From contig NZ_CALNVW010000010.1 of NCBI RefSeq assembly GCF_940670765.1, forward strand, positions 248,001 through 312,000: a DNA stretch of 64,000 bases. The letters are read 5' to 3'. Origin of the DNA: Streptomyces sp. A 4/2 (GTDB taxonomy: Bacteria; Actinomycetota; Actinomycetes; Streptomycetales; Streptomycetaceae). The position numbers and the translations under genes are program-made. Below the pieces are notes generated by a model. That model saw only the letters and a list, made by a program, of their open reading frames with translations, was not told the DNA's origin and made no database searches. Positions 55,516 through 64,000 of this stretch are shown here, in pieces. Position 1 is the first letter of the stretch. The number at the start of each line of letters is the position of its first letter.

Positions 55516-56127
55516 ATGACATCCGTCCTCGTCTGCGACGATTCCCCGCTTGCCCGAGAAGCGCTCCGTCGGGCGGTCGCGACCGTGCCCGGCGTCGAGC
55601 GTGTGACCACGGCGGCCAACGGCGAGGAAGTTCTTCGCCGCTGGGGTGCCGACCGTTCGGACCTGATTCTGATGGACGTACGCATGCCCGGTCTGGGCGG
55701 CGTCGAGACGGTGCGGCGGCTGCTCTCCGCGGACCCCGGTGCCCGGATCATCATGCTGACCGTTGCCGAGGACCTGGACGGTGTCGCGCTGGCGGTCGCC
55801 GCCGGTGCCCGCGGCTATCTGCACAAGGACGCCTCGCGCGCCGAACTGCGGGCGACGGTCACGCAGGCGCTCGCCGATCCGACCTGGCGGCTCGCCCCGC
55901 GGCGGCTGCGTTCGGCCGAGATGGGCGCGGCACCCACGCTCACCGCGCGGGAGATCCAGGTGCTCGAAGGGATGAGCCACGGCCGGTCGAATGCGGAGAT
56001 CGGCCGCGAACTCTTCCTCTCCGAGGACACGGTGAAGACGCACGCCAGGAGGCTCTTCAAGAAGCTCGGAGCGTCGGACCGCGCCCACGCGGTGGCGCTC
56101 GGTTTCCGATGGGGCCTGGTTCGTTAG
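55516..56127 (+). CDS. bldM: Atypical response regulator BldM
   Basis: This 203-aa protein, also known as WhiK, has a receiver domain (1-120) with the acidic pocket D8/D9, D54 and K104-type position, and a LuxR-type helix-turn-helix (about 140-200: LTAREIQVLEGMSHGRSNAEIGRELFLSEDTVKTHARRLF, quoted in parts). BldM controls aerial mycelium and sporulation genes as a homodimer or as a heterodimer with WhiI, apparently without phosphorylation. No sensor kinase is adjacent (orphan). Confidence 0.94.
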   Translation: MTSVLVCDDSPLAREALRRAVATVPGVERVTTAANGEEVLRRWGADRSDLILMDVRMPGLGGVETVRRLLSADPGARIIMLTVAEDLDGVALAVAAGARGYLHKDASRAELRATVTQALADPTWRLAPRRLRSAEMGAAPTLTAREIQVLEGMSHGRSNAEIGRELFLSEDTVKTHARRLFKKLGASDRAHAVALGFRWGLVR

Positions 56128-56145
56128 AAGATGACCGGCAGGACC

Positions 56146-56171
56146 CCCCGTCCGCTCGGTGGCGGACGGGG
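56146..56171 (+). terminator. Terminator hairpin after bldM
   Basis: CCCCGTCCGC (56146-56155) pairs perfectly with GCGGACGGGG (56162-56171) around a 6-base loop, 18 bases after the stop. Confidence 0.7.
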
Positions 56172-56271
56172 TGGCGGACGCCCCAACTCTGTTTCCCGCG
56201 TGATGCCGCATCCTTGAGTTGTGGAGTTCCTCGGGGACGAGTCGTTCGAGCGGGAGGGGAGGGCGCAGGGG

Positions 56272-56949
56272 ATGAGTTCCGGCGCACCTGCTCATAACGC
56301 TTCAGTGCACAACTACGAGCGCGGTGAAGCGGATGGTTCGGTGCCGAGGCACCATGGACCGATGCGCGACGACGAGGCTGCGAATGCCCATGGGGCGATC
56401 GGTGCACTCGTTCACCTGGCCGTCGACGGCGACCAGCAGGCGACGCACGATCTGCTGGCCCATGTCCACCCACTGGCCCTGCGCTACTGCCGTACGCGGC
56501 TGAACCGGCTGCCCGGTGATGCCCGCCACTTCGTGGAGGACCTCGCGCAGGAGGTCTGTGTCGCCGTCCTGATGGCGCTGCCGCGCTACAAGGACACCGG
56601 CCGGCCCTTCGAGGCCTTCGTCTTTGCCATTGCCACGCACAAGGTCGCCGACCTCCAGCGGGCGGCCATGCGGCATCCGGGGTCGACGGCAGTGCCGTCC
56701 GACGAGATGCCGGAACGGCCCGACGATTCGCTCGGCCCCGAGGAGCGCGCGCTGCTCAGCAGCGATGCCGCCTGGGCCAAGAAGCTGCTCGCCAATCTCC
56801 CTGAGAACCAGCGGGAACTGCTCGTCCTGCGGGTCGCGGTCGGGCTGACCGCCGAGGAGACCGGGCAGCTGCTGGGCATGTCCCCGGGAGCGGTACGGGT
56901 CGCGCAGCACCGCGCGCTGAGCAGGCTGCGGGCGCTCGCCGAGCAGTAG
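56272..56949 (+). CDS. shbA: ECF-type sigma factor, ShbA-like
   Basis: This 225-aa sigma-70-family factor has region 2 (about 65-135: [12 protein letters not shown]…[19 protein letters not shown]) and region 4 (about 170-222: [41 protein letters not shown], in parts). Sequence and location after bldM match ShbA, shown in S. griseus to drive transcription of the principal sigma gene hrdB; the name is by homology and synteny. The ATG at 56272 has AGGGG upstream; GTG 56221 and ATG 56362 are alternatives. No anti-sigma gene is adjacent. Confidence 0.82.
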   Translation: MSSGAPAHNASVHNYERGEADGSVPRHHGPMRDDEAANAHGAIGALVHLAVDGDQQATHDLLAHVHPLALRYCRTRLNRLPGDARHFVEDLAQEVCVAVLMALPRYKDTGRPFEAFVFAIATHKVADLQRAAMRHPGSTAVPSDEMPERPDDSLGPEERALLSSDAAWAKKLLANLPENQRELLVLRVAVGLTAEETGQLLGMSPGAVRVAQHRALSRLRALAEQ

Positions 56950-57101
56950 GCGGGGCCGATCGGGCCCACCGGGACCGGCGGGGCTGTGCTGTCCGCCGTA
57001 CGGAAACGCGCCTCTGCACGGAACGCGTCTCCGCGGCCCGCGCGGAGGGCGGCTCCCGCGCGCGGTAGGAACCTCCAAGGATTCCCGATCAGGTCGATCG
57101 T

Positions 57102-57127
57102 GGAATGAGACGCCTCCCGAGCCCGTT
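57102..57127 (+). promoter_or_regulatory. Sigma-R-type promoter upstream of guaB
   Basis: GGAAT (57102-57106) and GTT (57125-57127) are separated by exactly 18 bases, a perfect fit to the sigma-R consensus for thiol-oxidative stress genes. TAGCAT (57127-57132), a possible vegetative -10, overlaps its downstream end. The leader to the guaB ATG would be about 40 bases. Confidence 0.72.
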
Positions 57128-57129
57128 AG

Positions 57130-58674
<1,545 letters not shown>

Positions 58675-58691
58675 GGCGTACGCACCACCTC

Positions 58692-58725
58692 GGAAGCCCG
58701 CGGGCCGGACGGCCCGCGGGCTTCC
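58692..58725 (+). terminator. 15-bp terminator hairpin after guaB
   Basis: Bases 58692-58706 pair perfectly with 58711-58725 around GGAC. No T-run follows. It separates guaB from guaB3. Confidence 0.75.
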
Positions 58726-58779
58726 GCGCGCGCGTCGGGGATACTGGAACGGCAGACATAGAGGGAAAGGCCACACATC

Positions 58780-59904
58780 GTGACTGAGATCGAGATCGGG
58801 CGCGGCAAGCGCGGCCGAAGGGCGTACGCGTTCGACGACATCGCCATCGTGCCGAGCCGGCGCACCCGGGACCCGAAGGAGGTCTCGATCGCCTGGCAGA
58901 TCGACGCCTACCGGTTCGAGCTGCCGTTCCTGGCCGCCCCGATGGACTCGGTCGTGTCACCGCGGACCGCGATCCGGATCGGCGAGATGGGCGGCCTCGG
59001 CGTACTGAACCTCGAAGGTCTGTGGACGCGGTACGAGGACCCGCAGCCGCTGCTGGACGAGATCGCCGAGCTGGACGAGGAGACGGCGACCCGGCGTCTG
59101 CAGGAGATCTACGCGGCGCCGATCCAGGAGGACCTGATCGGTCTGCGCATCAAGGAGGTGCGCGACTCGGGTGTGGTCACCGCGGCGGCGCTCTCCCCGC
59201 AGCGCACCGCCCAGTTCTCCAAGGCGGTCGTGGACGCGGGCGTCGACATCTTCGTCATCCGCGGTACGACGGTCTCGGCCGAGCACGTCTCCGGTGCCGC
59301 CGAGCCGCTGAACCTGAAGCAGTTCATCTACGAGCTGGACGTCCCGGTCATCGTGGGCGGCTGCGCGACGTACACCGCGGCCCTGCACCTGATGCGCACC
59401 GGCGCGGCGGGCGTGCTGGTCGGCTTCGGCGGCGGCGCCGCGCACACCACGCGCAACGTGCTGGGCATCCAGGTCCCGATGGCGACCGCGGTCGCCGATG
59501 TGGCCGCGGCCCGCCGCGACTACATGGACGAGTCCGGCGGCCGGTACGTCCACGTCATCGCGGACGGCGGCGTCGGCTGGTCGGGCGACCTGCCGAAGGC
59601 CATCGCGTGCGGTGCGGACTCGGTGATGATCGGCTCCCCGCTGGCCCGCGCGTCGGACGCGCCGGGCCGGGGCCACCACTGGGGCATGGAGGCCGTCCAC
59701 GAGGACGTGCCGCGCGGCAAGCTGGTGGACCTGGGCATCGTCGGTACGACCGAGGAGATCCTGGCCGGCCCCTCGCACATCCCGGACGGTTCGATGAACT
59801 TCTTCGGTGCGCTGCGCCGCTCGATGGCGACCACGGGCTACAGCGAGCTGAAGGAATTCCAGCGCGTCGAGGTGACGGTGGCGGACGCGCAGCACAAGCG
59901 CTGA
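58780..59904 (+). CDS. guaB3: GuaB3 family IMP dehydrogenase-related protein
   Basis: This 374-aa TIM-barrel protein is related to IMP dehydrogenase and GMP reductase but has no CBS domains. The start RGKRGRRAYAFDDIAIVPSRRTRDP and APMDSVVSP are family features. At the catalytic loop GPGSICTTR of GuaB it reads GGGAAHTTR, with His222 in place of the nucleophilic Cys, so ordinary IMP dehydrogenase chemistry is unlikely. The start is GTG. The physiological role in actinobacteria is not settled. Confidence 0.9.
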   Translation: MTEIEIGRGKRGRRAYAFDDIAIVPSRRTRDPKEVSIAWQIDAYRFELPFLAAPMDSVVSPRTAIRIGEMGGLGVLNLEGLWTRYEDPQPLLDEIAELDEETATRRLQEIYAAPIQEDLIGLRIKEVRDSGVVTAAALSPQRTAQFSKAVVDAGVDIFVIRGTTVSAEHVSGAAEPLNLKQFIYELDVPVIVGGCATYTAALHLMRTGAAGVLVGFGGGAAHTTRNVLGIQVPMATAVADVAAARRDYMDESGGRYVHVIADGGVGWSGDLPKAIACGADSVMIGSPLARASDAPGRGHHWGMEAVHEDVPRGKLVDLGIVGTTEEILAGPSHIPDGSMNFFGALRRSMATTGYSELKEFQRVEVTVADAQHKR

Positions 59905-59922
59905 GCCCCTGAGGCGGATCTA

Positions 59923-59968
59923 CACGACGGGGCCCCGTTGCCGGAACCGGCAGCGGGGCCCCGTCGTG
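59923..59968. terminator. 22-bp bidirectional terminator hairpin
   Basis: CACGACGGGGCCCCG (59923-59937) pairs perfectly with 59954-59968, and TGCCGG/CCGGCA extends the stem inward to a 2-base AA loop. It lies between convergent guaB3 and the next minus-strand gene. Confidence 0.8.
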
Positions 59969-59987
59969 CGTACGGCGGGAGCGGCGG

Positions 59988-60515
59988 TCAGGCGGCTGCC
60001 TTCCTGGCACCCGAGAAGGCGGCGATGACGCCGAGGGCCAGGAAGACGAACGACATGAAGTCCAGGCTCTCCTTCCAGGCGCTCGACAGCAGGCCGAAAT
60101 TCTGGAAGAACAGCTCGGACACGGAGACCGGCGCCGACTTGGCGATGATGATGGCCGCGCCGAGCAGTTCGCCGAGGTAGATCGCGACGAGTGCGAGGGC
60201 CGCGCTGACGAAGGGAAGCACGGGGTTGCGCCCGCCGACCTTGCCCGCGGCGAAGCCGATCACGAAGCCCACGCCGAGCGCGGCATAGCTCACCTCGCGC
60301 TCGATGGCGCCGCCGAGGGCCCCGTAGATCCCTGCGGCGACGAGCGCGACGACCAGCGCGACCACCACACCGCCCGCCAGGTTGTCGCGCACCGGTGCCG
60401 GAGGCGGTGCCATCGGGTAGCCGAAGGCCGACGGCTGTCCGGGCTGGGGCTGTCCGGGCTGCTGGGGTGCGTCGTTCGGGTCCGACGGGTACGGCGGTGG
60501 CACGGGCTGGCTCAT
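59988..60515 (-). CDS. Small multi-pass membrane protein of unknown function
   Basis: This 175-aa protein has a Pro/Gln-rich cytoplasmic N-terminus (1-45) and four predicted membrane segments (GGVVVALVVALVAAGIYGA, YAALGVGFVIGFAAG, LPFVSAALALVAIYLGELLGA in part, and FMSFVFLALGVIAAFSG). No functional motif is recognised. ATG 60515 follows GGGGGGA. Nothing in the context suggests a role. Confidence 0.8.
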   Translation of the reverse strand: MSQPVPPPYPSDPNDAPQQPGQPQPGQPSAFGYPMAPPPAPVRDNLAGGVVVALVVALVAAGIYGALGGAIEREVSYAALGVGFVIGFAAGKVGGRNPVLPFVSAALALVAIYLGELLGAAIIIAKSAPVSVSELFFQNFGLLSSAWKESLDFMSFVFLALGVIAAFSGARKAAA

Positions 60516-60630
60516 GGTGGGTCCCCCCTGGGACAGAAGCGCACGACTGTGCGAGAAGCGAACGTCGCACGCTAGCAGTCCCCACCGACAATCACCCACG
60601 GCATTCCCTCACGGCATTCACCCAGGACCT

Positions 60631-61881
60631 TCACAGCCGGTGGGCGGCTCCCGCCGGGGTGGCTCCCCTGGTGTCCAGCAGGAGCTGGGCCTTCACGGAG
60701 AGGCCCTGGAGGTCGTAGGTGCGGTGCTGCTGGAGCAGAACGGTCAGATCGGCGCCCGCCGCCGCCTCGTACAGCGAGTCGGCACGGGGCACCGGCACGT
60801 CGCGGATGCGCCAGTCGGGGACGTACGGGTCGTGGTAGCTCACCGAGGCGCCGAGGTCCATCAGACGCCGGGCGATCTCTCCCGCGGGGGAGTTCTCCTG
60901 GTCGGCGAGATCGGGCTTGTACGTCACGCCGAGCAGCAGCACGCGGGCGCCGCGCGCCGACTTGCCGTGCTCGTTGAGGAGGGTGGCGCAGCGCTGGATG
61001 ACGTACTGCGGCATCCGGTCGTTGACCTGCTGCGCGAGTTCGACCATGCGCAGCGGCCGGACCGTGTGCGGGGGACCGGCGGTGTCCACCGGGACGCCGT
61101 GGCCGCCGACGCCGGGGCCCGGACGGAAGGCCTGGAAGCCGAAGGGTTTGGTCTCGGCGCAGCGGATGACGTCCCAGAGGTCCACGCCCAGCTCGTGGCA
61201 GAGCACGGCCATCTCGTTGACCAGGGCGATGTTGACGTGCCGGTAGTTCGTTTCGAGGAGTTTGGTCATCTCGGCCTCGCGGGGACCCCGGGCCCTGACG
61301 ACCTTGTCGCTCAGTCGGCCGTAGAACGCCGCCGCGGATTCCGTGCAGGCGGGGGTCAGGCCGCCGATGACCTTGGGTGTCGCGGCGTAGGGGTGGTTGC
61401 GGTTGCCGGGGTCGAGGCGGCTGGGGGAGTAGGCGAGGTGGAAGTCCCGGCCGGCCCGCAGCCCTGAGCCCTCCTCCAGGAGGGGGCGCAGGATCTCCTC
61501 GGTGGTGCCCGGGTAGACGGCCGATTCGACGATGACCGTGGTGTGCGGGCGCAGCCGTGCGGCGAGCGCACGGGTCGCGTCGGCGACCGGGGTCAGATCG
61601 AGCGCCCGGTCCTCGCCGAGCGGGGTGGGCGCGCAGATGACGGCGGTACGCACCCGGCCCAGTTCGGCCGGATCGGTGACGGGCCGGAAGCCCCCCGAGA
61701 GCATCCGGCGGATGTCGGCCGCGCTGAGGGAGCCGTCGACGGGGGTGTGACCGGCGGCGAGTTGGAGGAGTCGGCGTGGGTCGGTGTCGTATCCGATCGT
61801 TTCGAGGCCGGTGGCGACTGCGGCCTGGGCGAGCGGCAGGCCGAGGTGACCGAGTCCGATGACGGCGAGATCTGCGGGCAT
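60631..61881 (-). CDS. Nucleotide-sugar dehydrogenase-like protein lacking catalytic Cys
   Basis: This 416-aa protein has the three-domain UDP-glucose/UDP-ManNAc 6-dehydrogenase fold. The NAD-binding VIGLGHLGLPLAQAA (7-21), ESAVYPGTTEE and the C-terminal GVTYKPDLADQENSPA are present. The active-site motif, normally GGHCIPVDP, reads GGHGVPVDT with Gly262 (codon GGC) at the nucleophile. It may be catalytically dead, stop at the aldehyde or act on another substrate. There is no sugar-biosynthesis cluster around it. Confidence 0.87.
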   Translation of the reverse strand: MPADLAVIGLGHLGLPLAQAAVATGLETIGYDTDPRRLLQLAAGHTPVDGSLSAADIRRMLSGGFRPVTDPAELGRVRTAVICAPTPLGEDRALDLTPVADATRALAARLRPHTTVIVESAVYPGTTEEILRPLLEEGSGLRAGRDFHLAYSPSRLDPGNRNHPYAATPKVIGGLTPACTESAAAFYGRLSDKVVRARGPREAEMTKLLETNYRHVNIALVNEMAVLCHELGVDLWDVIRCAETKPFGFQAFRPGPGVGGHGVPVDTAGPPHTVRPLRMVELAQQVNDRMPQYVIQRCATLLNEHGKSARGARVLLLGVTYKPDLADQENSPAGEIARRLMDLGASVSYHDPYVPDWRIRDVPVPRADSLYEAAAGADLTVLLQQHRTYDLQGLSVKAQLLLDTRGATPAGAAHRL

Positions 61882-62097
61882 GGGGTGATCCGCTTCCCAA
61901 TAGCCGGAGGGGGACGAGAGCGCAAGTCCTGTGGACCATGCAATGTCAGGTTAGGAGTAAATATGACCGATTTGCGGTATTGGGCGGGTCCGGGTGTCCG
62001 TGTGTTGTCCACAGGCGGTGGCTGAAGTCGGCGAGGGCGGACAGAATCGGTGGTGTGCCGGACACCGTTCTGGCGGCCTGATCAACGGGAGGCAGCA

Positions 62098-63807
62098 GTG
62101 AGGACAGCGACACTGGGGCCCGAGGAGCGCACGGCAGCGCTCGCCGGGATGGCCGAGCGTGAACTGGATGTACTGGTCGTAGGGGCCGGTGTGGTCGGTG
62201 CGGGGACGGCGCTGGACGCCGCGACGCGCGGGCTCGCGACCGGTCTCGTCGAGGCGAGGGACTGGGCTTCGGGCACATCGAGCCGGTCGAGCAAGCTCAT
62301 CCACGGCGGCTTGCGCTATCTGGAGATGCTCGACTTCACGCTCGTACGGGAGGCCCTGAAGGAGCGCGGGCTGCTCCTGGAGCGCCTGGCGCCCCATCTG
62401 GTGAAGCCGGTGCCGTTTCTCTATCCCTTGCAGCACAAGGGCTGGGAACGCTGGTACGCGGGCTCGGGCGTCGCGTTGTACGACGCGATGTCGGTCTCGT
62501 CGGGACACGGCCGCGGACTGCCGCTGCACCGGCACCTGACGCGCAAGCACGCGCTGCGGGTGGCGCCGGCGCTGAAGAAGGACGCGCTGGTCGGGGCGTT
62601 GCAGTACTACGACGCGCAGATGGACGACGCGCGCTATGTGACGACGCTGGTGCGGACGGCCGCGAGCTACGGCGCACTGGCCGCGAACCGCGCCCGGGTC
62701 ATCGGCTTCCTGCGGGAGGGCGAGCGGGTCGTCGGCGCGCGGGTGGAGGACGTCGAGACCGGTACCGAGTACGAGATCCGTGCCAAGCAGGTCGTCAACG
62801 CCACCGGGGTGTGGACGGACGACACCCAGGCGCTGATCGGCGAGCGCGGACAGTTCCATGTGCGGGCCTCGAAAGGCATCCATCTGGTCGTACCGAAGGA
62901 CCGGATTCATTCCTCCACCGGGCTCATCCTGCGGACCGAGAAGTCGGTGCTGTTCGTGATCCCGTGGGGACGCCACTGGATCGTCGGGACCACGGACACC
63001 GACTGGGACCTGGACAAGGCGCACCCGGCCGCGTCCAGCGCCGACATCGACTACCTCCTCGAACACGTCAACTCGGTGCTTGCGACGCCCCTGACCAGGG
63101 ACGACGTCCAGGGCGTGTACGCGGGCCTGCGGCCGTTGCTGGCCGGGGAGTCCGATGCGACCAGCAAGCTCTCGCGGGAGCACACGGTGGCGCATCCGGT
63201 GCCGGGCCTGGTGGTCGTCGCCGGCGGCAAGTACACGACGTACCGAGTGATGGCGAAGGACGCGGTGGACGAGGCGGTGCACGGGCTGGACCAGCGGGTC
63301 GCCGAGTGCGTCACGGAGAACGTGCCGCTGATCGGAGCAGAGGGCTACAACGCCCTGTGGAACGCGCGGGCGCGGATCGCCGCGCGCACCGGTCTGCACG
63401 TGGCCCGGGTCGAGCACCTGTTGAACCGCTTCGGCTCGATGACCCAGGAGCTGCTCGACCTGATCGTGGCGGACCCCTCGCTGGGCGAGCCGCTGGGCAG
63501 CGCGGACGACTATCTGCGGGCCGAGGTCGTCTATGCCGCTTCGCACGAAGGGGCCAGGCATCTGGACGACGTGCTGACCCGGCGTACACGCATCTCGATC
63601 GAGACCTTCGACCGGGGGACGCGCAGCGCGCGGGAGGCCGCCGAGTTGATGGCGAAGGTGCTCGGCTGGGACAAGGGCCGGACGGAGAAGGAGATCGCGC
63701 ACTACGAGAAGCGGGTGGAGGCGGAGCGGGAGTCGCAGCGGCAGCCGGACGACCTGACGGCGGACGCGGCGCGGCTCGGGGCGCCGGACATATTGCCGCT
63801 GGGGTGA
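62098..63807 (+). CDS. glpD: Glycerol-3-phosphate dehydrogenase (FAD-dependent)
   Basis: This 569-aa membrane-associated flavoenzyme oxidises glycerol-3-phosphate to dihydroxyacetone phosphate and feeds electrons to quinones. The FAD motif DVLVVGAGVVGAGTALDAATRG (about 20-40, key glycines), SSRSSKLIHGGLRYLE and the C-terminal helical domain are intact. GTG 62098 follows CGGGAGG and is preferred over an upstream in-frame GTG. The 216-bp gap before it holds no gene. glpF/glpK are not in the window. Confidence 0.95.
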   Translation: MRTATLGPEERTAALAGMAERELDVLVVGAGVVGAGTALDAATRGLATGLVEARDWASGTSSRSSKLIHGGLRYLEMLDFTLVREALKERGLLLERLAPHLVKPVPFLYPLQHKGWERWYAGSGVALYDAMSVSSGHGRGLPLHRHLTRKHALRVAPALKKDALVGALQYYDAQMDDARYVTTLVRTAASYGALAANRARVIGFLREGERVVGARVEDVETGTEYEIRAKQVVNATGVWTDDTQALIGERGQFHVRASKGIHLVVPKDRIHSSTGLILRTEKSVLFVIPWGRHWIVGTTDTDWDLDKAHPAASSADIDYLLEHVNSVLATPLTRDDVQGVYAGLRPLLAGESDATSKLSREHTVAHPVPGLVVVAGGKYTTYRVMAKDAVDEAVHGLDQRVAECVTENVPLIGAEGYNALWNARARIAARTGLHVARVEHLLNRFGSMTQELLDLIVADPSLGEPLGSADDYLRAEVVYAASHEGARHLDDVLTRRTRISIETFDRGTRSAREAAELMAKVLGWDKGRTEKEIAHYEKRVEAERESQRQPDDLTADAARLGAPDILPLG

Positions 63808-63818
63808 CCGGGTGAGGA

Positions 63819-63854
63819 CGGGCTGTCCGGGCCGGAGGCGGTCCGGACAGCCCG
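63819..63854. terminator. 12-bp hairpin after glpD
   Basis: CGGGCTGTCCGG (63819-63830) pairs perfectly with CCGGACAGCCCG (63843-63854) around a 12-base loop. It is probably shared with a convergent gene at the window edge. Confidence 0.7.
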
Positions 63855-63885
63855 CGGGGGAAGCCCCGGGGCGGACCGGGTCCGC

Positions 63886-64000
63886 TCAGGGGCGGAACAC
63901 CTCGCCCAGGACCTGTGGTTCGAGGTCCGGGCTGACGGGTCGTCGTCCGTGTCGGTCCGCATCGTCACGGCGTGACTGCCGGGGGGATCCGTCTTCGGGG
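63886..64000 (-). CDS. Possible 3' end of a minus-strand gene
   Basis: On the minus strand an open frame enters from the window edge and stops at TGA 63888-63886, ending …PVSPDLEPQVLGEVFRP (38 codons visible). Its position 31 bases after a strong hairpin that follows glpD fits a convergent neighbour. The fragment is too short to recognise, and G/C-rich DNA gives long open frames by chance, so this is tentative. Confidence 0.35.
   Translation of the reverse strand, partial: PEDGSPRQSRRDDADRHGRRPVSPDLEPQVLGEVFRP

Overview
This window is core chromosome from a high-GC actinomycete, almost certainly a Streptomyces. The evidence is the strong G/C bias at third codon positions, the many GTG starts, the S10-spc-alpha ribosomal clusters without rpsD, the GroES-GroEL1 pair with a His-rich GroEL tail under CIRCE control, and a whiD / bldM / ECF-sigma cluster of the kind known only from sporulating actinomycetes. 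I assign no species.

Layout. 1-8.7 kb holds the S10 operon (from the last codons of rplC) and the spc operon. 8.9-16.3 kb holds secY-adk-map, infA-rpmJ, rpsM-rpsK-rpoA-rplQ and truA. 16.3-19.9 kb holds a polyprenol-phosphate mannosyltransferase-type GT2, a membrane-anchored unknown and an ABC-F ATPase. 20.2-28.6 kb holds rplM-rpsI, glmM, a DUF389 membrane protein, coaA, glmS, acpS and the NAD(P)HX repair fusion. 28.7-36.2 kb holds alr, an alpha/beta hydrolase, the t6A set tsaE/tsaB/rimI/tsaD interrupted by a 54-aa ORF and a degenerate L,D-transpeptidase, and a TetR regulator. 36.3-40.6 kb holds a nucleotidyltransferase, a secreted TAP-type peptidase, a Cys-rich membrane protein, a THUMP-like methyltransferase and an Uma2 remnant. 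40.7-42.9 kb is groES-groEL1 behind two CIRCE elements.

43.1-54.8 kb looks like an accessory block. It carries a sugar ABC importer (binding protein plus two permeases, no ATPase), a 2-hydroxyacid dehydrogenase, a DeoR-HTH/LacI-type sensor hybrid, a DUF2264 protein and a secreted beta-helix protein, followed by SDR, MOSC and LysR genes. The two promoters facing away from the hybrid regulator share a repeated 11-bp motif (consensus TTCGRTCATTS), twice at each promoter with 28-29 bp spacing. This ties the importer and the DUF2264/beta-helix pair into one probable polysaccharide-use regulon and is the best candidate here for an undescribed system.

54.8-64 kb returns to conserved content: whiD and bldM (divergent, with a textbook sigma-BldN promoter for bldM), a ShbA-like ECF sigma factor, guaB (with a perfect sigma-R-type GGAAT-N18-GTT element), guaB3, a small membrane protein, a nucleotide-sugar dehydrogenase lacking its catalytic Cys, and glpD. 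The end of a minus-strand gene may enter from the right edge.

Three proteins keep an enzyme fold but lack the catalytic Cys: the L,D-transpeptidase-like protein, GuaB3 and the nucleotide-sugar dehydrogenase. Short perfect tandem repeats are common between genes, and several coding regions show in-frame expansions. No tRNA, rRNA, insertion sequence, CRISPR array or prophage was recognised.
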